Positions 1 to 12,316 of a stretch of DNA of 34,227 nucleotides are shown one piece after another. The DNA comes from Clavulina sp. PMI_390 (lineage: Eukaryota; Basidiomycota; Agaricomycetes; Cantharellales; Hydnaceae). The stretch spans positions 1 to 34,227 of the forward strand of contig WIDE01000180.1 in assembly GCA_015039315.1 (NCBI GenBank), read 5' to 3'. Both the position numbers and the translations under genes were made by a program. The notes beneath the pieces were generated by a model. That model saw only the letters and a list, made by a program, of their open reading frames with translations. It had not been told where the DNA came from and did no database searches. Position 1 is the first letter of the stretch, and the number at the start of each line of letters is the position of its first letter.

Positions 1-990
1 AATGTCTTTGAGCATATGGTGCACATAGAGCCTGATATCAGCCTCTGTGGACTCATGTGGGATCTGATCCATCTGCACAAGTGCAGTGTGGAGGCTGGGT
101 TGAACACTATTCTGTATATCAGCTTCAAAGCGGGAAGTCACCAGAATCTTGACAGTGGGTGGCAGCTTGCTACCAAGCTCAGCAAGACATTTGAGAATTG
201 CCCTGCGTTCTCCAATACTGCCTGATTCATCTACAGCATCAATCACAATGATTTTGCAAGGCTGGGCAGAGGGTGAGTCAGATGCAGGTTTCAACAGGGG
301 TAGAAGAAATGTACGAAGTTGGACAGAAGGATTGGTAGACTTTTGTATGAGTATGTCACATCCTTGGGTCAGGGTGATCAAGTGCTTCTCAGTTGCTTTG
401 TCCCTAGCAGCAAGTTGGCATGCAATTGTGGTGAATAAGTTGGATGGGTTCAGTTGAGCCTGGTGGGCTGTGTTGAAGCAGTAGTAAGCTCCAAGAACAC
501 CAGAATGATGTGCTTCCAAGGCCACAGACAAGGCAATTGATGACTTCCCACTTCCAGCAACACCACAGACCCACAATATACGCTTGCTGATGCTGAGTGC
601 TTGTAGGTAAGATGGACATTCTGGTAGCTGAGCACCTCCCTTGGCCCAATTGATGAGAGCTTTGAGGATAGCTGTGCGGGTACCAGGGAGGCAAATATTC
701 TCGGGTTTATGGTTCCACAGCAGCTGGTCAGCATCCCTAGCATACTGAAGATGATTTAACTCATCATGAGAACCTATGGAGTCAGTAATTAGCTCAGCAA
801 CATTTGTTGGCCATGTGGCAAGGCAGGATGACCATACCAAGCATCTGAGCTGACTGTCTTGCTTCTGGCACAGTGGGTAGAAGTTGTACCACATCCTGGA
901 CACTAGAACCATGAGGGCCAGAAGAGTGGAGTTGGGTCTGGGCCATTGGGAAAGAGTCCTTGACTGAGTTGGAAAATACCATATGGTCAA
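1..990 (-). CDS. NACHT NTPase module of a fungal NLR-like protein, 3' part beyond the window
   Basis: The minus-strand frame is open from 990 to the left edge with no stop. It reads a pre-NACHT segment (LALMVLVSRMW, then CLPGTR and INWAKGG), a Walker A motif GVAGSGKSS near 541-570, a Walker B-like IIVIDAVDES near 225-255, and a sensor-like KILVTSRFEAD near 135-165. NACHT proteins are signal-transduction NTPases; in fungi they act in non-self recognition and programmed cell death, usually with C-terminal WD40 or ankyrin repeats, which would lie left of the window. The frame is the same as the kinase exon upstream, interrupted only by TGA at 991-993, so this may be the second half of a kinase-NACHT fusion rather than a separate gene. 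I see no good start codon of its own. CpG is scarce here, unlike the kinase 5' half. The NACHT call is firm; the gene boundary is not. Confidence 0.82.
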   Translation of the reverse strand, partial: MTIWYFPTQSRTLSQWPRPNSTLLALMVLVSRMWYNFYPLCQKQDSQLRCLVWSSCLATWPTNVAELITDSIGSHDELNHLQYARDADQLLWNHKPENICLPGTRTAILKALINWAKGGAQLPECPSYLQALSISKRILWVCGVAGSGKSSIALSVALEAHHSGVLGAYYCFNTAHQAQLNPSNLFTTIACQLAARDKATEKHLITLTQGCDILIQKSTNPSVQLRTFLLPLLKPASDSPSAQPCKIIVIDAVDESGSIGERRAILKCLAELGSKLPPTVKILVTSRFEADIQNSVQPSLHTALVQMDQIPHESTEADIRLYVHHMLKDI

Positions 991-3104
991 TCACTGTTTA
1001 CTGCACAGCATGAAGAGCAGATCAAAAATGCCTTGACTGCTAGCCCATACAGACAAAAATAACTGTATCCACCAGTATGACTCACAAGGATTGAAAATAT
1101 CCTCCAGCTGCTCCAGGACAGTGCTACTGGAAGGCCGCTTAGACACATCATGAGCCCACATGGTTGTAATAAGCTTCCAGAAATCTGTCTTCATTCTGGG
1201 CTCTAGCATAACAACTGCACCAGGTTCCATTGGGCGTAAACCTTGCCTATACCTTGATGTCACTAGATACTCATTTTTAATTTCAGAGAATGGTGGATGG
1301 CTGCTCCAGGCATTAAGATATGTCATAGCAAGCGCAAAGATATCACTCTCTTGGGTAGAGGAGAACTGATCTGCTGAACTGTCATGAAGTTCTGGAGCTA
1401 TGAACCGGGTCCGCCCTCCATCCTCACGGATAGAGTGACTCCGAGAGGGTTCATGATGGATGCGGCTGAGACCAAAGTCACAAAGAACTGGATCCCCAGC
1501 ATTGTCTAGCAAGATATTTCCCTGTAAGATATTGGTGCAGAAGAGATAAGTTAAGAGGGTCCACTCTAGTCATCAAGAACATACAGGGTGGAGATCCCCA
1601 TGGATGATGGGTGGAGTGCGTGAGTGTAAATACACCACCCCTCTTGCAGAGCCAACAACCTTGATTTTAGGTGAAATGAATCCACTCCTTGTTAGCAAAA
1701 ATAACAAGGATTGATGATGGACTCACAATTCTAATGAGGTGCAAAACCTGCATGAGCCCACCCACAGGCAAATCAGCAAGCAAGTTCTGAAGGGAGCCAT
1801 GTTCATGGAATGGTAAGATCACAAGCGGAGGGGAGTCGGGCTGTTCATAATGGGCTCCCAGAAAATGGAGGATGTTGGGGTGCTGCAACTGCGAGTGAAG
1901 GATGGCTTCGCGATGCACACGCTGAATAATACAATGAGCGATCTTCCAGGCAAATCAAGTCAAGAGATGCGCACCTGAATGATTTCACGGCCTCGTGTGC
2001 TCTTCCAAACTCCAGCAGGAATTGCTTCTCGAATAACAACATTGCGCCCATCCATTTGACCCTTATGAAGCACAGCCTCCCCACCCTGACCTAGTATGGA
2101 TATCTTGCGGACTGCCATATTCCCAGTTGTCAGTTGAGTCGGGAGAGCACTGGCAAGAGAGCAGCAGTCTTGGAGAAGACGAAGGGCATTTGGATATTGA
2201 ACAGAGCCGGGAGCATGGTTTTGCAAATGCTATAATGTTTGATAAGAGATTTGGAGCTTGGGAGGGCGGACAGACTACGCACAATGTAAATCTGGTCAAG
2301 AATCTCAACGGCGGCTGTGCGGGGAAGCTGAGAGAAAGTGTCCGGGTCATGAACCCCCAAACGAGCCATCAGAGTTGACATGCCGAAAGAGGCATATGCG
2401 GAGTGTGGGGCATCACGGGCTGAGGAATGAGGGTGTGGATGACTCGCACTAGGGTTGCGATTGCCGGCAAAGGTGGTAGGTTCACTCTCGCGGAGTGTAG
2501 GGTTGGGAACAAAAGCGCGAGCTGATGGGATCTCATAAGTGGAAAGCAGTGATGAAGAGGATAATATGTTAGATGCAGTCTGTGGGCCGCTGGGTAGCTC
2601 CAGGCTTTGAATTGGCCGGCCGTGCATGCTCCTACTGGCCACAGGGGGAGCGACAGAGTATGAAGTGGTTTGAGCAGAGCCTTGTGTTTGATGATCAAGC
2701 GGATAGGTTTGTGAACGAGGGAGAAGGACCGAGTGGTGAACTTGTCCGCCATGCCAAAATGAAGAATCCTGGTGGATAGATTCCTGTCCTTTACCAGGGA
2801 GGTCGGAGCTATCATCCAGGCGAACTCTCTTTCGAGGTTGGGAAGAGCCAGCATCTTCACTCGAGTTAACTGAGGCTGTTCGCGCACGGCGACGCGCCGA
2901 CGAGTAATTACTGTTAGAGACCTCCAACATTTGTTGAGCAAGATCAATTTGAACAGGTGGAGAGGATGAGCCTAAGCCAGTTGACGGAGGCACTTCAACG
3001 TGATCCAGTGATAACGAAGCTAGTGCTGGAAAAGTGGCCAGCGCCCACTCCCTGAACTCATCGGATGAAAGTGGTGGGCCTTGGTCATTGTTCGCCTCGT
3101 CCAT
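991..3104 (-). CDS. Spliced serine/threonine-type protein kinase-like gene, non-RD, probably joined to NACHT
   Basis: Five exons on the minus strand: 3104-2283, 2229-1975, 1921-1727, 1659-1585 and 1521-991. The introns are 53-67 bp, all GT-AG, and every junction keeps the frame. Residues 1-274 are Ser/Pro-rich and disordered, with a bipartite basic cluster (RRRAR at 71-75, RKRVR at 91-95) that could be a nuclear signal. The kinase domain follows: glycine loop GQGGEAV near 321, then VVIREA where the usual beta-3 lysine is Arg341, HGDLHPGN (Asp446, Asn451), DFG (Asp464), APEL, and an RPSS motif near the C-terminal lobe. HGD instead of HRD makes it non-RD. Similar kinases are abundant in Agaricomycetes. 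After LEQLEDIF the frame runs on to TGA at 991-993. A GTATGG donor at 1050 and CAG acceptor at 964-966 would remove this stop in frame and add the NACHT module. Substrate and role are unknown; a signalling or effector domain of an NLR is the best inference. Confidence 0.8.
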
Positions 3105-6100
3105 CTCGGGGGCGTACGAGTAACGATTCAGAGCGGTTTAGGTGGCTCGATTGGAGTGCAGTTTTTGCTAGTCGGTGCAGAGAACAGAATTCTGAAGAGG
3201 CCGCGCTAGATTCTGCTACAAACACAAGCTGGACAGTCACAACTATATTTATTACTTGTTATGTTTTGGGTGCGGTTGGTGAGCGGGAGGGCGCGTTGGC
3301 CAAACTCGCCGAATAAGGGATGGTGGGAATTGTACTCCAAGCTGCCCCGAGTCTCCCTCCTCGCCTCCGACCATTCACAAACTATGCCTCCATGCTGCGA
3401 CATCTCAGCCTCAGCAAGGAAATGATTCTCAACCACAGTAAAGCTACCTTTCTTGCGGTCGCGATCTCCTTATGAAGACTGTACCCGTCTGGATCCGGAC
3501 CAAGACATATTTGATCCATAGGCCTTCCTATCATTGTACTTTGCGCATGCCACTCCACATCAACACTCTCATGCCTCTGAACGTCTGTTGAATCCTTCTA
3601 CAAAGTTCGATCTGTGAAATAGGATTTTTACGGCCAACATTCGTGCTCCATTGTCTTTTCTTTTAGCAGCGCCTACAGTCATTCCAAATCGGCATACATG
3701 ACTGAGAAATCTTTCCCGCAACCCAGGCGAATAGGTGAACCCGTAACATCATTCCTATATCACCTATCTCGTGCCCTATGTGCCTTTACCGTCAATGCCG
3801 CGCCCATCTATTCTCGTCTCGGTTTGTACCTATTTTCGTCCCCTGTCTGACGTTCTATACGCATGTCCTTTCTTACTCATTCCCGCTTGCTCCTTTTCTC
3901 CCCATTTCCCGCTAGGACTCCTGATGGTATAGGCATCTAATTCGACTCGCGTTGTACCACTTCAACTTGAACACCTTGAGAATCATCAACACCAACAAGC
4001 GCGCTTCCCTCTTTGGCCCAACCTCCTCTGCTCCCACTCACACCCAACATAGAAAAGGCTGTAAATGGATTATTGATCTCCAATATTGGCCATTACGTAC
4101 CGTGAAATACTATCTGCGTCAAAATGCTGACCAGCTCGAATCTGGCCCTTATTCACCTGTCACCGCTCATCTGTGATCCCTTGTTCGAACATATAGTAGA
4201 CGTCACCATATCTCTGCCTTCACTATATGCTAATTAAAGAGATTTCCAATGCCATGCACATGAGCATAGATAATATGTCGATATCAGTAGGGATGGCACC
4301 TCAGGAAAACGGGATATAGCGGGTACGTGGACGTTCTCGCTTGACCGTCTTGGTCTTGCACTAACCCTTGCTGACGCATCGCTGTTGTCTCTCCTCTCTC
4401 GTAAGCCCCTTCTTTCACGCATGTGCACCTTCCACGCTAAACTCTTACATCGCCACCGCTCTCGCCCACCACGCATATCGTGAAACAGCCTCAACCCTCC
4501 AATGGACACCACGGATCGTCCTCGTTTGGCTCCGTATCCCAATACCAAATCTTATCAGTTACGCAATTCTAGGATTCGTGGATGCGACAATACAATCAGG
4601 CGGCTAGGTGGTCTAGTGGTGAGCAGAGTCCTGCCACCGTCATCTTTGGCGCGGCGAGAACACCGTCTGGATCACGGTCTACCCAAAGGTCCGTTGGCGT
4701 ACCATGCAGAGAAGTACCACATCTGTATCACCAGCAGTATGCTCATGACGGAATTGAAGAATGCAAGCTTTCCGGGTTGCTGCATATTCAACTGTACAAC
4801 ATCATGGTTCTCTACTCAACTCCCCCTTCTCACTGCTCCCACTCTATTCCAGCTCCGATTGCAGCTCAGCCCCTCTTTGTCATTTCCCTGTCGGATTCAC
4901 CATGGTCTTCCACTAATCCAAATCGTATTCTGTCTAGTGTCCTATATCTAAGGATCCCGCGCATGGCTGCCTCGCTGTCTATTTTGCCTTCCGCCCCGTT
5001 CTCTTTCTCCTTCCATATATATATTTCTTTGCTAGCTTCATAAATACCCCATATGATGCGTTTCGTGGAACGCACGAAGATTAATCGAGCAATCACTACT
5101 TTGTATTCCGTAGTGGACAAAGGCTCAAAATGAATGAAATATATTTCGATCAAGAAGATGATGGTAATGAGATACATCAAGGAACAGGCTCAAAGCTCAT
5201 TCCGGGAGCTTGGCTGGTCGCGATCACCCCTGGATTGGGCGAGACGTACCAGTCAGTCATTAATGGTGGCTTTCGCGGTTGGGAGCGGTCAAGATGTTGA
5301 GCACCGGGTAGTACCGCGGAAGGAGGAGAGTGGCCAAAAAGGTTTGCGGGGTAAGTGGTACTTTGGTGAAGCTGGGGAGGAACCGTAGGTTGTGATCACC
5401 TGAAGGGACGCGCAGGCCCGGGAGCAGGGTATTAAGATTTCCGTCCTATGACGCGGTATGTTGCCATAGCATCGTGGTGATCCTTGCGCCAGCTAAACTC
5501 GCCCGGGGCGCCGATGAAGAGTAGGTTGGTGAAGGGGTTCTCAAGGTATTGTAGTACTAGTATTGGGGGAACATTGTAAAGCAGGGCCCCCTTTTGGGTA
5601 ACAAACCACTGTGCTGGTCTTTAGATACGGAGAAGGTCGCTGACGGCTCCCTGGATGGGAGCTGAGTCAACCATGGGAGATGTTAAATCCGCCCGCGGAA
5701 CTCACGGGGAAAGGGTGGCAGTGGGGAAAATGGATAATGTCAAAAGAGTACTGGCGACTTCGTTAGAACGCTGGCTAGAAGGTGATGATACGGTGCTGCA
5801 TACGCTTCAGCCAGATGAGAACACGGGGAGAGGCCTGTGAGGGTCGTCGTGGGTTCCATCAGCGGGTGAGATGAGTATAATGGCGTCGATGCAGGAGGGC
5901 AAAGCCCGTGTCATACTCAGCTGTATTTTCACTGACAGTGGAGAGGTTGATGCTTGCTGGTCTAGTGCTTAGGACTGGCCCTGCTGAATGGTGGATGATT
6001 CAGTGTGGGACGCGTTCCCCATCCTCACCGCCGAAAAAGACGCAAGCTTAGGGGTGGGGAGGCACCTGGAAATCCTAAGGCTGTGCGGGAGGGCGGAGAG

Positions 6101-8947
6101 CAAGGAAGGGCATGAAGCGCCATTCACTGACGACGCGCTGAGCGATGGAAATCTGGCGCACGTGTAAGGAACTGGGGAACGATCGCCAATGAATGAGGGG
6201 GAGGTCAATGGGAGTGCGAGTGCGACGAAAAGAGAATGAGTGTGGAGCGGTCCTTAAGCTCCGTACGACATGATGCTAGAAATTATATAGTAGAAATTGA
6301 GGGGGAGATTTAGGGTGAAGTGAGAGCAGATCGAGAGGCCCTGCCGTCACTCGTGTATGGACGAGTAGCGCAAAGACTCACCCGCGGGATGCTAGCCAAA
6401 TCTCTCTCTATCCTCCCTTCTCCAAGTATCCCTCAGTTCCAGCCCACAATGAAGAAGATCATCGTCTCGTGCCGCCCAGCGCACACATCAGCCATTCGTG
6501 CGCGTTCTCTTGAATCTCGTGGCGTTCACGACCGACTGACTGGACTCACTGGTCCGTTGGTTGGTCCGTGAGCTTCCTCGTACCCGTCCTTAGAAGGTGG
6601 CACAATGGACAAGGGCGATGTCTCCCGCCTTCAAGGTTGAAAGAGGAGGTGGATCGCAGGCAGGCGGGAAAAGCGAGCGAGTGAGAGAGTATGGAACCGG
6701 AATGAAAGGAGCATCCTTGGATCGATGATGATGCCCTGGACGACAAGACCCGCGAGCGCGCACTCGACATGCTCGGCGAAGCCACGCCACGCCGCGCGGG
6801 CTCGCGAGAGAAGGAAAATCGTGGAAGGGGCGGTGATGATGGTGACAATGGAAGTGAATGAATGCGAGAATTGCGTGTGGTGCTGTGGTTTTGTAGCAAA
6901 AGCACAAGCAAATTGGTGAGCGTGGGCTTGAGTCCGGTCAGGGAACCAAAGAAGTAAGGAGGTCGGGAACTCTATCCCGCCGAACAAGCAAGAGGCCAGT
7001 GGCGGGGCTCACCTTGCTTGTCAACGAGCGAGGGCCGTTTCTCAGTGATGATATACCGAGGCAGAGAGAGCGCATGATATGCGGCTTGCTAACGAGAGAG
7101 AGGAGGCACGAGGATCGTTAGGGACTGGTCAGATAGACGGATGAGGGAAGGTTAGTGGTAGTTAACCAGGAGAGCATTAGTAGCACCCAGCCGAGTTATT
7201 GATTCTAGTAGACTCTGCGGAATGCCTGGTGGCAGAGACTTGATAAGATGCCCTCCGAATCGAAGTCAGAGTAGGATTTCGACCGAGTAGCGGCAGCGAG
7301 TCATTGTAGGTGTCATCAGCGGCTGTGGTTTGGGCTGGTGCAATACAAATAGTCGAACAGATGCGAGACATAGCCCAGTCGATGGGGAATGAGGTGAAAA
7401 GGATCACGGCGAGCACATATCTACATTGAGAGGACCCCCGCTCTGGCGTCCTCTGCTACAGAGGTTCATGGTTCGATGCGTGCCGATGATAGTTTCCCAA
7501 GGAAGAAAGATGCTGGAGAGGACTCGCTGACCATCTACCAGAGGGTCACAGATTCGTAGCTGTGGAATAGAGGTATATGCCCACACGTTCACCGTGCTTG
7601 CCATCCCTGACCATCGTAGCTGTCGGAATAAGCACAATGCTGTTAGCAGTCAAAAGGCAGCAGCGTCCACAGGTGGAAAGGAGGGCTCAACTGTCCATTT
7701 GCTGTTAGTATTGGATTTGACTTCGGCTCCGAGTCTCCAATTCACTCGACGCCCTTCTTTCTTTCCTCCTCTCCTTCCTCTCTGGATTTACTTCGAGGCT
7801 ACTCCCCCCTAAACACACGGTCTCCTACTCCTGGTGGTACTACTCTCCCTCTTCCTCAAGGCTACCCAGAATATATACCTACCCAACACGAATCCAGATA
7901 ATGTCTTTGCCTCCCACTCCCCGAAAATGTTACCGCATCTATTGTGTTCGCTGGATGACACCACGCACTATCCCCATCCTCCCTTATCGAGTGTCGCGCT
8001 CTCATTCTACCCATAGCGTATCTCACTTCCCCACTAGCTCATGTTTTCATCCCCGGCGTCACGAAAACCGCTCGCAATCTCATCCAGCTGTACTCTCCCT
8101 CTCTGCCCTCCACTCGCACTCATTACTTGCAAACCTGTTCCTTCATGCATGTCTTCCCCACCGTGCATCTCAAGTGAAGAATCCCGGCTAGCCACGGCAA
8201 AATGTTTACGCCCGTTCGATGATGTGGCCTTCTGGTGCGCTATGGATCCGTTTGCGCAACAAGAGGTATCCATTCCCGAGCCCACTCTCACCACCATGGT
8301 TGCACATATTTGACGCTAATACCTTCGTGCTTTTCATAATCTCCCGCTTTTTACGGTTAGGATACCTTTACAGACTCTCGTGCTTTGAAGCTTCTAGCCA
8401 CCCACTCCGACATTCCCACTGCCAACCCTTCACATCGGGCATGACAGGCACTAAGTGCGACATTTATGGTCGAACTTGCTAGGAAAACCATGCTCCTCTT
8501 CTCGTGTTCCTTCCCAGAGCATGTCTCCTACAGTAGCCATGCCACCTCAAGATTCTCTCCCTCAACGTGAAGGACTGGGGGAAGAACTCGCCACTTCAGT
8601 GAGGAAATAAAAAATCCTCGTTGCTTGCCGCCACTTCCATCCACTAGCTCCCACTTCACCCGTCCTGCCTCCACGCGTTCCGCCAGCCAGCACACCTCAA
8701 CTGTCGTCTTCAGTTCGTCTCTGCCCCTCGCTCGTATTCGGTACTGATATATTTTGTTGTTTCCATTCAAGCTGCTCCATATATCTCCCCCCTCCTAGCA
8801 GGTACACATGTACGCTGACGCATACCTCAACGCTCGCGCCCCCGCGCGTTATCCTACCACACCACCAATACAAGTGCTACTCCCGCTGGGATAGTGCATC
8901 CCGCAAGATCGACCGCCAGCCATTATGTCAACTTTCAAGAGCCAAAA
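3105..8947. other. Long stretch without a defensible gene
   Basis: The first few hundred bases must hold the promoter and 5' UTR of the minus-strand kinase gene. Beyond that, many 60-150 codon open frames exist on both strands. None carries a domain I recognise or a convincing exon chain. CpG is frequent, so this is not the decayed repeat type seen further right. Several CT-rich runs (about 7730-7810 and 8100-8160) resemble fungal promoter pyrimidine tracts. Spliced genes with short exons, long non-coding RNAs or old unrecognised transposons could be present. Confidence 0.5.
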
Positions 8948-9491
8948 ATGCCGGCACGCTCTCGAGTGCCGTCCGACACTTCAGTATCTGTCGCCAGTCG
9001 CAACCGCTGCGCACTCGTCTGCGGTAATCATCTCCTGGACGCTCGCTCGCAGCAGTCAACCACTACCACAACTCACTTTATTGCACCCCATCCATATCGG
9101 ACCTCCAGCTCTGCAAAACCCTCGCGTCACGCGCGTGTAAGCCTTGGTGATATCGATGTCAATGCTGCCTTGGGAGAATGTTTTGGAGTCGGTATGTGAA
9201 CCTTCTCGCTCGTCCTTTCTTGTTCTTCTTGCACAGGATCAGATTTTACTGATGCTATTATTATTGTCAGCTTCGCTCCTTGCTTGCTGGGTAGCCACTT
9301 TCTCTCCTGTGTTACCTACCATGCTGCGCTTCTCACATGGTTACCGCCGTCTCTTATGCGACAATCAGCCTTCATGCCACAATTGGCATCGCAAGTCGTC
9401 GTCATTTCCGTTCGCTCCCAGTACAATATTTTCCCCACTCGCGCATCTCGACAGTTCGTTGATACGACTGGACGGACAGTCAGCAGACTGA
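8948..9491 (+). CDS. Weak two-exon hypothetical ORF
   Basis: An ATG at 8948 preceded by CAAAA opens a frame to 9191, followed by a good GTATGT donor. A plausible acceptor (TTATTGTCAG) lies at 9261-9270, with a possible branch sequence TACTGAT upstream. Exon 2 (9271-9491) keeps the frame and ends at TGA, giving about 154 aa. The product is Ser/Thr- and Arg-rich with no motif I recognise; residues near the end of exon 1 read LGDIDVNAALGECFGV. Codon use is not clearly coding. I list it only because the splice signals fit; it could easily be chance. Confidence 0.18.
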
Positions 9492-12316
9492 GTTGGGGTG
9501 GGCTGGACCGTCGGGGCAAGGTGAGGGCTGCCGTCGTTATGATTGTCTTTGGGAGGGTGAGAGCAATAGCGTCTGTATCTCGTCAGGTAAGTAGGTTGGT
9601 GTGCCGTGAGGGAAACCTATATTATTGAGCAGCGTGCTCTTTCATTTCGCATCTGGTATATGTTTGGTGCGTTCTTGGCGGGTCCTTATCTCTGGTTCAC
9701 TCGTTTCTCTGGTGTGCGCCCCATGCTGGTCCTCCGGATCTGATCACCTCTGATTTTGTTCCCCTGTTTCTCATAATCCTTCTCGCCTCTTGGCCTTGTG
9801 TCATTTTTTCTTCACTTTCTTGTCCTCGCTTCCATTTAGCCTCATTTCTTTCTCAACTATCTCAGTAAGTATTTTCGAGGGCATGCGTTGTGAATCCCAC
9901 ATCGGTCATTCCTTAACCCAGTCCTGTACTCCATACTCCGTGGCGGATAGTAGCTTGTAATGAGATTCATTTTGCTAGAGAAGAGAGCACACTTGTAGGT
10001 ACATGAAAGCGCAAGGTGAGGGCTCTATGAGAAAGCCCTACAATGGCATTGCTTGAAGACGGCGTCGAGGTCGAGGCAGATAACAAAAGGCAAAAATAAG
10101 CAGCGAGAAAACAGAAGCGTCAGATCTTGCACAGCAGAAGGATCAAGCACGGTGAGCTGGTACTCGCCTCCGCATGCAGAGACTACCAACTATGATTTGA
10201 CACTCTGTAATAACACTCCTCTCCACTCTGAACCCGTAGCCCTTTGCCGCGCCCCTAGAGGATGGACGCAAAATGCTGTAGCTGCTTTTCTTGTCCAGAG
10301 TCGGGACCGTAGCCTCGTGCAAGCGACGACAATCCCACCTGGAGGATGGAGGCTTTGGCGTCATTATCGGAGCAGCTATTGCTCAGAGCAGGACTCTTAG
10401 CTAGATCTTGTCGCCTAGTGGGGATGAGAAGTAGAGAGAGGGGGAATAATGAGCTGCTTGTTGTCGGCAGTGGACAAAGTTCAGCGATTTTGGTCACGAA
10501 AAGGGGTAGAGGGAGGCGATTGTCACGTCAGTTTTCATATATTCGCCGTCTTGTAAATTCAAGATCATGGGCGAATCAGAAAATCTTACGGTGCTCACTA
10601 GCTCGAGACTCAGTAACTAGAGTGAAGGACAAGTTGATCAATCGAGGAGAGATCAAATGGCGGTGAGACGTGGAGCACAACTTTGCGGCAACGTCTGGGC
10701 GAAAGGTGGTCGCATTTGTTGCTTCAGGGCGTGAAAGATGATGTCCCGCCATGAAAGAAGGCGGAGGTTGTGAGTCGACGAAATTGACGACGAGGTTTGG
10801 TAGTTGCTGTGGAGCTTCAGTTGAAACACCAATCACAAGGCAAACAAAACCAACCGAAGAAACCATAAACAGGATGGTATATCAGATACTGAGGTAGGAG
10901 TGCAATCAATGGGTTTGCGATGTCGATGAGACGAGCTCCACGATGACGCGCTTCACCCTAATGTGAGCTCCTTGCCGACAATAATACACACTGTGACTAT
11001 TAGTAGCGCAGTGTAGGTGAGAAGATTGCTTCTTGAATAACCCGCAAGGTTGCCTTGAGCTCGAGAGTGATAAAAACATCCATGCCTTGCAATATGGGGT
11101 TTGCGCTATTAAGAAGCTCGACAGATTGCTGGTACCGCCAATACAGTGCATAAACGGGCGGCACAACCGGAAGGCATATCATGGTTGATGAAGATCTGCT
11201 CGCTTTGCCAAGCACGACCAAGGCACTGTCGGGTGGGCCACAGATGATGATGGAAACAGCTTGTGGACGTCATTGAGTAATTTATTGAGGAAAGAAGCAC
11301 AAGCTGGAAGTGTTTTGTGGAATTAGCCATATCGGGAGGATGAAAACACCTGAAAAGCGGATCAAGCATACCGTGGGCTGCAATTGGACTCGAAGAGAAT
11401 TGTGGCTATATCACGGTCTTGGTTTGGAGAACCCCTCTGACATCGACGCATGGCGAGTCTGTGCGGGACAGGTCGTCGTGTAGAGGATATGAGAGTCGGT
11501 GGGTGGTCGTTAGGTCGTGGATGAAGCCGTGCTACCCACCCACTTGGGGACGGCGCAGCTAGGGAGTGAAGAAGCATGATGGCCAAAAACGAATGTTCGA
11601 TACAAAAAACAGTCTTGGACAGTGAGGAGGATCAACTCAATCATTTTTGAATGGCGAAAAGGTTGCATGATGGGTGAGATAGCATTGCTGCTCTGAGTCG
11701 CTATCAACTGTGTGGTGTGCGTAGGAGCGAACTGGAGATTCAGATGTGTAGTAGATACAGTGTTGCCAAGTAACGAATATGACAAAAAGCAGGTGGTAAG
11801 TTTCGCGTCCTGTGCCTGTGTTGAGTACAGCGCTTGATAATCGTCAGTATGTGCATGAGATAATCGTTGATAGACATCGACAGTGGTGGACGTGGGTCGT
11901 GCGAGCAGCGGAATGAGAAGTCCCATCACGTCACAACACTTCCCTCCTCCTCCTCTCCCCTTCATCCACCTCCCTTCTCCTTATTAACCTATCGTTCTCC
12001 TTGCTCCTCCTCCTCTTTTTACGACTCACGAAATTTGTGCCTACCAAAATGCTATCTGTCTCGTCTCGGTCTACTGCTGCCTCGCTTTCTACTCCCGCCT
12101 GCCCCTGCTACCTTGATCTTGACCCTCAACGCCAAAACATTACTTCCCGGCATCCTTTAGATAATATCCTAGCTCCTCTAGGATCATATCCTACTCTCGT
12201 GTCTCACTAAGGTGCTCCACAGTTTGCCTCACTCTCCGAGTCCCTACATCTTGTTCCCGAGCCGCGTTCGTCCTCAACGTCACGAAGCCCGCTTTTGCCT
12301 CTCTTTCTCTCACACA
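9492..12316. other. No gene recognised
   Basis: Short open frames only, no domain or consistent exon chain. The last 380 bases before the repeat array are CT-rich on the plus strand and include an AAAATG context at about 12046-12051 opening a 53-codon frame (MLSVSSRSTAASL), which I cannot extend by splicing. Base 12316 is A, directly before the TC that starts repeat copy A. Confidence 0.45.

Noticed and set aside
4609..4619. tRNA-like A box (TGGTCTAGTGG)
   Set aside because: The A box is good, but no matching B box or acceptor stem pairing is found downstream.
4866..5180. Minus-strand ORF with a hydrophobic start (MMYLITIIFLIEIYFI)
   Set aside because: The hydrophobic stretch comes from AT-rich sequence; the rest has no family character and no neighbouring exons.
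5432..5614. Minus-strand frame with a protein-like string (ending ATYRVIGRKS)
   Set aside because: About 60 codons without Met, flanked by stops, no recognisable family and no consistent splice partners.
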